Assembly: GCA_046731855.1 (NCBI GenBank)
Contig: JBKPLX010000188.1
Location: 1-10,916, forward strand
DNA: 10,916 nucleotides
Source of the DNA: Udaeobacter sp046731855
GTDB lineage: Bacteria; Verrucomicrobiota; Verrucomicrobiia; Chthoniobacterales; UBA10450
Reading direction: 5' to 3'
In this document: piece by piece, positions 8,276 through 10,916 of the stretch
How positions within the stretch are numbered: the stretch's first letter is position 1
How the letters are laid out: every line of letters begins with the position of its first letter
Translations under genes and position numbers: made by a program
The notes under the pieces: model-generated
Database searches by the model: none
What the model was told of the DNA's origin: nothing
What the model saw: the letters and a program-made list of their open reading frames with translations, nothing else

Positions 8276-8722
8276 ATGAGCAAATCGTATCTCCTTTGGG
8301 CGGTCATTGGGATGATCGGCTACTCCGTGACCGCAGCGCTGGTTAAGCTCGCCACCCAGAGCGGCCGGTTCTCCAGCTACTTCGTTCTTATGATTTCCTC
8401 CGCGATGGTGGTGGCGACCTCAACCACGATCACCATCCTCCGCGGAGACATGAAAACATTCTCCCGAGACAATCTTGCCAGTACCGACGGCATGCTGGTG
8501 CTCGGCGCGGGCCTGGCTCTGGTAATTGCGGTTGTCTTTTATTTCCTCGCGTTATCCCAAGGGCCGACCAGCGTCGTCGTTCCGATCTATGGCATGTTCA
8601 TCGTTGGCGGCGCCGTGCTCGGACTGGTTTTCCTTCACGAACCGCTCACGTTGCGCAAAGCTCTTGGTATCCTGCTCGCCGCCGTAAGCATTTATCTTAT
8701 CGCAGGCCACCCGGCGCAGTGA
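8276..8722 (+). CDS. Single-unit EamA/DMT-family membrane protein
   Basis: A 148-residue, very hydrophobic protein with five predicted membrane helices at about residues 5-25, 35-55, 73-94, 99-119 and 127-144. The part at 96-144 (GPTSVVVPIYGMFIVGGAVL, then FLHEPLTLRKALGILLAAVS) is the characteristic end of an EamA unit: a Pro-containing helix, a hydrophobic stretch ending in HEPLT, and a final helix. Full drug/metabolite transporters have two such units and ten helices; this has one, so it would have to work as a dimer or with a partner. Family members export small metabolites; the substrate cannot be read from sequence. The ATG fits the first helix, but no good Shine-Dalgarno site is visible. 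It converges on the gene at 8745-9023 with 22 nt between the stops. Confidence 0.8.
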   Translation: MSKSYLLWAVIGMIGYSVTAALVKLATQSGRFSSYFVLMISSAMVVATSTTITILRGDMKTFSRDNLASTDGMLVLGAGLALVIAVVFYFLALSQGPTSVVVPIYGMFIVGGAVLGLVFLHEPLTLRKALGILLAAVSIYLIAGHPAQ

Positions 8723-8744
8723 AGCGTCCGAGCTAGAGCATTGG

Positions 8745-9023
8745 TTATCGCCAGTGATGTGAACGCCAGTAACCGGGCCGGCCGTAGAACCGGTGGCCAC
8801 GATAATACCCAAACCGCGGCCCATAATAGCGATAAGCCGGCGCAACGACTACGCCAACCACCGGAGGTGGAGCGTATATGATGGGGCGCGGCGGCGGCGC
8901 GTAACTGTAATTTTGGGGAGCACTGTAAGGCTCCACTATCTCGGTACCCGCATTCGAGCGCAGAGCAGACCCAAACCCAAATGCGAACACAGCCAATGCT
9001 ATTACAATAGGTGTTTTCCACAT
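8745..9023 (-). CDS. Small secreted Pro/Tyr/Arg-rich protein
   Basis: A 92-residue protein. Residues 1-25 form a signal peptide (WKT start, hydrophobic IVIALAVFAFGFG, likely cut after SNA). The mature part is low-complexity: YSAPQNYSYAPPPRP, then APPPVVGVVVAPAYRYYGP, then a basic aromatic tail ending GYWRSHHWR. No cysteine or catalytic motif is present. Such small Pro/Tyr/His-rich exported proteins are common in Gram-negative bacteria with unknown role, perhaps surface or envelope binding. Translation evidence is good: AGGAGGG (complement of 9034-9040) lies 10 nt before the ATG. It stands alone on the minus strand, with cluster 2 repeats upstream. It is real by start signal and composition; function unknown. 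Confidence 0.75.
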   Translation of the reverse strand: MWKTPIVIALAVFAFGFGSALRSNAGTEIVEPYSAPQNYSYAPPPRPIIYAPPPVVGVVVAPAYRYYGPRFGYYRGHRFYGRPGYWRSHHWR

Positions 9024-9033
9024 GATCGATTGT

Positions 9034-9040
9034 CCCTCCT
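9034..9040 (-). promoter_or_regulatory. Strong Shine-Dalgarno site for the 92-residue secreted protein
   Basis: The minus strand reads AGGAGGG, ten bases before the ATG at 9023-9021. It is the best ribosome binding site in the window and supports this small gene being real. Confidence 0.7.
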
Positions 9041-9156
9041 GTTGTTTCGCGGATTGAACACAACAACAATTGCAAAGTTGCCTGGGAATCGGCGCGAGTT
9101 GTATCGACGGTCGCTACGATGCCGCAGTGAGGGATAGCGGGTACAACTCCCGAATC

Positions 9157-9214
9157 GCAGGCGATACGCCTGCCGCTACAGTTTTTGCGGTCGCCGAGGC
9201 GACCGCTGCTACAG
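9157..9214. repeat. Hairpin repeat cluster 2 (GCTACAG-flanked palindromes)
   Basis: Hairpin one is GCAGGCG (9157-9163) with CGCCTGC (9167-9173). Hairpin two is GCGGTCGCC (9187-9195) with GGCGACCGC (9198-9206) around a GA loop. GCTACAG occurs directly before (9175-9181) and after (9208-9214) the second hairpin, like flanking direct repeats. Hairpin two differs from the cluster 1 palindrome by one base (A for C in the loop). The cluster lies between the divergent-side gene start at 9023 and the metallopeptidase stop at 9271. Confidence 0.8.
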
Positions 9215-9270
9215 GCAAATTGCTTTGATTGTTACCTAACAAGCTATCGGGAGTTACAGGTTATCCCACG

Positions 9271-10125
9271 TTACAAGTCACGCGCGTTAAACGTGTCGCC
9301 TTGGCTGACATCGCCAGTGTCGTAGCCGCGCCGGAACCAGCGGACGCGCTGCTCAGAAGTGCCGTGTGTGAATGAGTCGGGCACGACGTAACCGCGCGAG
9401 CTGCGTTGGAGTCTGTCGTCGCCAACCGCGGCAGCCGCGCGCATCGCTTCTTCGATATCGCCATCTTCCACAACGCGCTTGACCCGGTCGGCGTAACGGG
9501 CCCAAACGCCGGCCAGAAAATCTGCCTGCAGCTCGAGCCGGACAGAGAGCCGATTGTAATCAGATTCACTGACCCGACTGCGCAACGCCTGAATGCGATC
9601 GGTAATACCGAGCAGGTTTTGCACGTGATGTCCAACCTCGTGAGCGATGACGTAGGCCTGCGCGAAATCGCCGCCTGCACCCAGCCGTTGCTGAAGTAAC
9701 CGGTAAAAACCGAGGTCGATGTAAACGCGCCGATCGTCCGGACAATAGAACGGACCGCTCGCGCCACTGGCAAACCCGCAACCGGATCGAATCTCGTCCG
9801 TGAAGAGCACGAGCTTCGGTTCTTCGTACTGCCGGCCCATTTGCCGGAAGATTGTGTGCCAGGCGTCTTCGGTATCCGCGAGTACGACAGCGACGAACTT
9901 CGATGCGTCATCGCGCTGCCCCTGGCTGTCGAACTGCCCAGGTTGCGATAATTGCGCTTGCTGCTGCGAATCAAACAGCGCCTGAGGATCGCCGCCGAGA
10001 AGGAGATAAAGAACGATGAGAACGACGCCGCCAATTCCGCCGCCTACGACAAGGCGCCGGCCGCCGCCGCCGGATCCGCGAACGTCTTCAACGTTCTCGC
10101 TTTCTCTTCGTCCTTGCCAGAGCAT
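9271..10125 (-). CDS. ypfJ: Neutral zinc metallopeptidase, YpfJ family
   Basis: 284 residues from the chosen start, close to the usual YpfJ length. The N-terminus MLWQGRRESENVEDVRG is the family signature, followed by a Gly/Arg stretch and one membrane helix (25-43). The metallopeptidase domain follows: an FYCP region with Cys116 and Cys128 (perhaps a disulfide), VYIDLGFY, then the zinc motif HEVGHH (His162, Glu163, His166) and LELQADFLAGVWA at 197-209, where an acidic residue may complete zinc binding. It ends QRVRWFRRGYDTGDV. The protein is probably anchored in the inner membrane with the protease domain in the periplasm. Substrate unknown. The frame is open back to 10287, but that extension runs into hairpin repeat cluster 3 and lacks homology, so 10125 is preferred. 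Most relatives have Cys in ADCFAGVW where this has Phe. No operon partner is evident. Confidence 0.92.
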   Translation of the reverse strand: MLWQGRRESENVEDVRGSGGGGRRLVVGGGIGGVVLIVLYLLLGGDPQALFDSQQQAQLSQPGQFDSQGQRDDASKFVAVVLADTEDAWHTIFRQMGRQYEEPKLVLFTDEIRSGCGFASGASGPFYCPDDRRVYIDLGFYRLLQQRLGAGGDFAQAYVIAHEVGHHVQNLLGITDRIQALRSRVSESDYNRLSVRLELQADFLAGVWARYADRVKRVVEDGDIEEAMRAAAAVGDDRLQRSSRGYVVPDSFTHGTSEQRVRWFRRGYDTGDVSQGDTFNARDL

Positions 10126-10208
10126 CTGTCTCGCATCGTGACGCAATTCGCTCGCGTTTACAATCCAAATGGGCCAGTGATAACCGGAGAAGTTGGGACG
10201 GTTCATAG

Positions 10209-10323
10209 AGCCGTGGCTACAGGTTTTCGCGGCTGACATCAGCCTGAGGGACGGACCACACAATCCCCCAGGCGACACGTCCGCCACAGGATGGACTCGC
10301 CGTGGTGAGCCTTCCTCTACAGG
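10209..10323. repeat. Hairpin repeat cluster 3, longest array
   Basis: A run of short hairpins joined by the same linker: AGCC/GGCT (10209-10218) running into GGCTACAG (10215-10222); GGCTGA (10231-10236) with TCAGCC (10239-10244); GGCG/CGCC (10271-10285, imperfect); CTCGCC (10296-10301) with GGTGAG (10304-10309, one G-T pair); then CTACAGG (10317-10323). It fills the gap between the metallopeptidase start and the GYD gene and touches the restored GYD stop codon. Confidence 0.7.
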
Positions 10324-10324
10324 A

Positions 10325-10617
10325 TTATTTGATTTTTGCGAGAATGCCTTCCATCTCGTCCCTGGGGAACGCGCGCATTATGTGGGTCCTGACGCTCCCA
10401 TTGAACCGATCTTAAGGGCGAAAGCGCTCATGGTCTCGTCGTCGGGCGCGTCGAGCAATACCACCACATCGTATGCGCCCATCGTCCAGAAAGCCTTGAC
10501 AATCTTCATGCCCATTTTCTCGGCTTCGGCCATCGCGGCCTCGGATCGTTGGACGGTGTCCTTGACGTTGCGGATGCCCTGGTCGGTGAACTGAACAAGA
10601 CTGACATACATAGCCAT
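10325..10617 (-). pseudogene. GYD-domain gene with a single frameshift near the 3' end
   Basis: From ATG 10617 the frame gives MAMYVSLVQFTDQGIRNVKD, then AFWTMGAYDVVVLLDAPDDE and FALKIGSMG, matching a GYD domain (a small alpha/beta ferredoxin-like fold of unknown role; the GYD motif is GAYD here). It then goes off family at ASGPT and stops at 10380-10378, giving 79 residues. In another frame, beginning at 10393, the DNA reads VRTHIMRAFPRDEMEGILAK and ends at TAA 10327-10325, which is the expected C-terminus. Adding one base near 10394-10396 joins both halves into about 97 residues, the normal size. AAGGGG lies 9 nt before the ATG (about 10628-10633), so expression signals are intact. The choice is between a recent mutation and a sequencing or assembly error; the clean sequence elsewhere leaves both open. 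The truncated protein would lack the last helix. Confidence 0.85.
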
Positions 10618-10707
10618 GGTTATGAGCCCCTTTGTTGAAGTGAGTACGCGCAGGAGATTATCGCAGGTGAAGTGTGAGCAAAAGCAATGACGAACGGCAA
10701 ATCAGAA

Positions 10708-10732
10708 GCCGCAGTCGCCGCCAGCGGCTACA
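10708..10732. repeat. Hairpin repeat unit 4, overlapping a stop codon
   Basis: GCCGC (10708-10712) pairs with GCGGC (10724-10728), followed by the GGCTACA signature at 10726-10732. The TAG stop of the lyase-family gene (complement of 10728-10730) is read from the GGCTACA word itself. Confidence 0.6.
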
Positions 10733-10916
10733 CCACCTCGATACCCGGCATTGTGAACTCGATCGCTTTGAGTTCCGCGGCAAGTGTCTTTGCCTGCTCG
10801 GCTGTGAGTTCGACTAGCGGCGGCCGCACCCTCCTCCATTCCAAATCGTTTCTGTAGATTGCAATGGCCTGTTTCAATGCCGCGATCATGGACGGAAATT
10901 CTCCGCTGCTGAACAC
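10728..10916 (-). CDS. Dihydrodipicolinate synthase/NAL family protein, C-terminal end only
   Basis: About 62 residues of the C-terminus of a gene that begins beyond the window; the frame is open at 10916, and the GTG there is just an internal Val. The readable part includes FPSMIAALKQAIAIYRND, then RRVRPPLVELTAEQ and a final FTMPGIEVV. The RPPLV-L-T-EQ pattern and the short helix pair are typical of the last helices of DapA/NanA-type TIM-barrel aldolases, which use a Schiff-base lysine (outside this window) to join or split pyruvate-containing compounds. Which member it is (DapA, NanA, or a hydroxyproline or sugar-acid pathway enzyme) cannot be decided from the tail. The stop codon falls inside a hairpin repeat. 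Confidence 0.75.
   Translation of the reverse strand: MFSSGEFPSMIAALKQAIAIYRNDLEWRRVRPPLVELTAEQAKTLAAELKAIEFTMPGIEVV

Noticed and set aside
9261..10034. 257-residue open frame overlapping the metallopeptidase
   Set aside because: Ser/Arg/Thr-rich frame-shifted shadow of a gene with a clear zinc motif.
10126..10287. Longer metallopeptidase starting at 10287 or 10206
   Set aside because: The extension runs through hairpin repeat cluster 3, and the family N-terminus (WQGRRES) begins at 10125.
10385..10405. Programmed ribosomal frameshift in the GYD gene
   Set aside because: No slippery heptamer or downstream structure is visible, and GYD proteins are not known to use frameshifting; mutation or sequence error is simpler.

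Overview
The window looks like a chromosomal stretch from an uncultured soil-type bacterium, most likely Verrucomicrobiota (Chthoniobacterales-like) and less likely Acidobacteriota. The reasons are the pairing of a Sigma70_ECF-family (PF07638-type) sigma factor with a very large membrane Ser/Thr kinase carrying TolB-like and TPR domains, the secreted FDAPGAGT-repeat protein, moderately high GC, and many small GC-rich hairpin repeats marked by GGCTACAG. The lineage is inferred from gene content only; no rRNA or marker gene is present.

Left half (1-8068): the 3' part of one receptor kinase (1-2408, cut by the window edge); a decayed lipocalin-like gene on the minus strand (2466 to about 2930) with two frameshifts, an in-frame stop and no start codon; a secreted protein of seven ~49-residue repeats, probably a seven-bladed propeller (3042-4217); a two-helix hairpin (4285-4339); then an ECF sigma factor (4505-5074) and, 15 nt later, a complete 992-residue kinase (5090-8068). 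The two kinases are paralogues: kinase and membrane-segment DNA is about 88% identical, while the sensor domains beyond the membrane have diverged strongly. The working picture is a signalling island: an outside sensor (TolB-like plus TPR) linked through one membrane helix to a cytoplasmic kinase, which may control its neighbouring sigma factor by phosphorylation.

Right half (8069-10916): an assortment of small, apparently independent genes separated by hairpin repeats: a single-unit EamA membrane protein (+), a small secreted Pro/Tyr/Arg-rich protein (-), a YpfJ-type neutral zinc metallopeptidase (-), a GYD-domain gene with a one-base frameshift near its 3' end (-), and the C-terminal end of a dihydrodipicolinate synthase/N-acetylneuraminate lyase family gene (-, cut by the window edge). 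Hairpin clusters lie at 8173-8230, 9157-9214, 10209-10323 and 10708-10732; the last supplies the stop codon of the lyase-family gene.

The most interesting points are the mosaic kinase pair, the sigma factor whose region 2.2 lacks the usual acidic residues and carries threonines beside its kinase, and the two broken genes that can be reconstructed across frames. No CRISPR array, tRNA, rRNA or transposase was seen.
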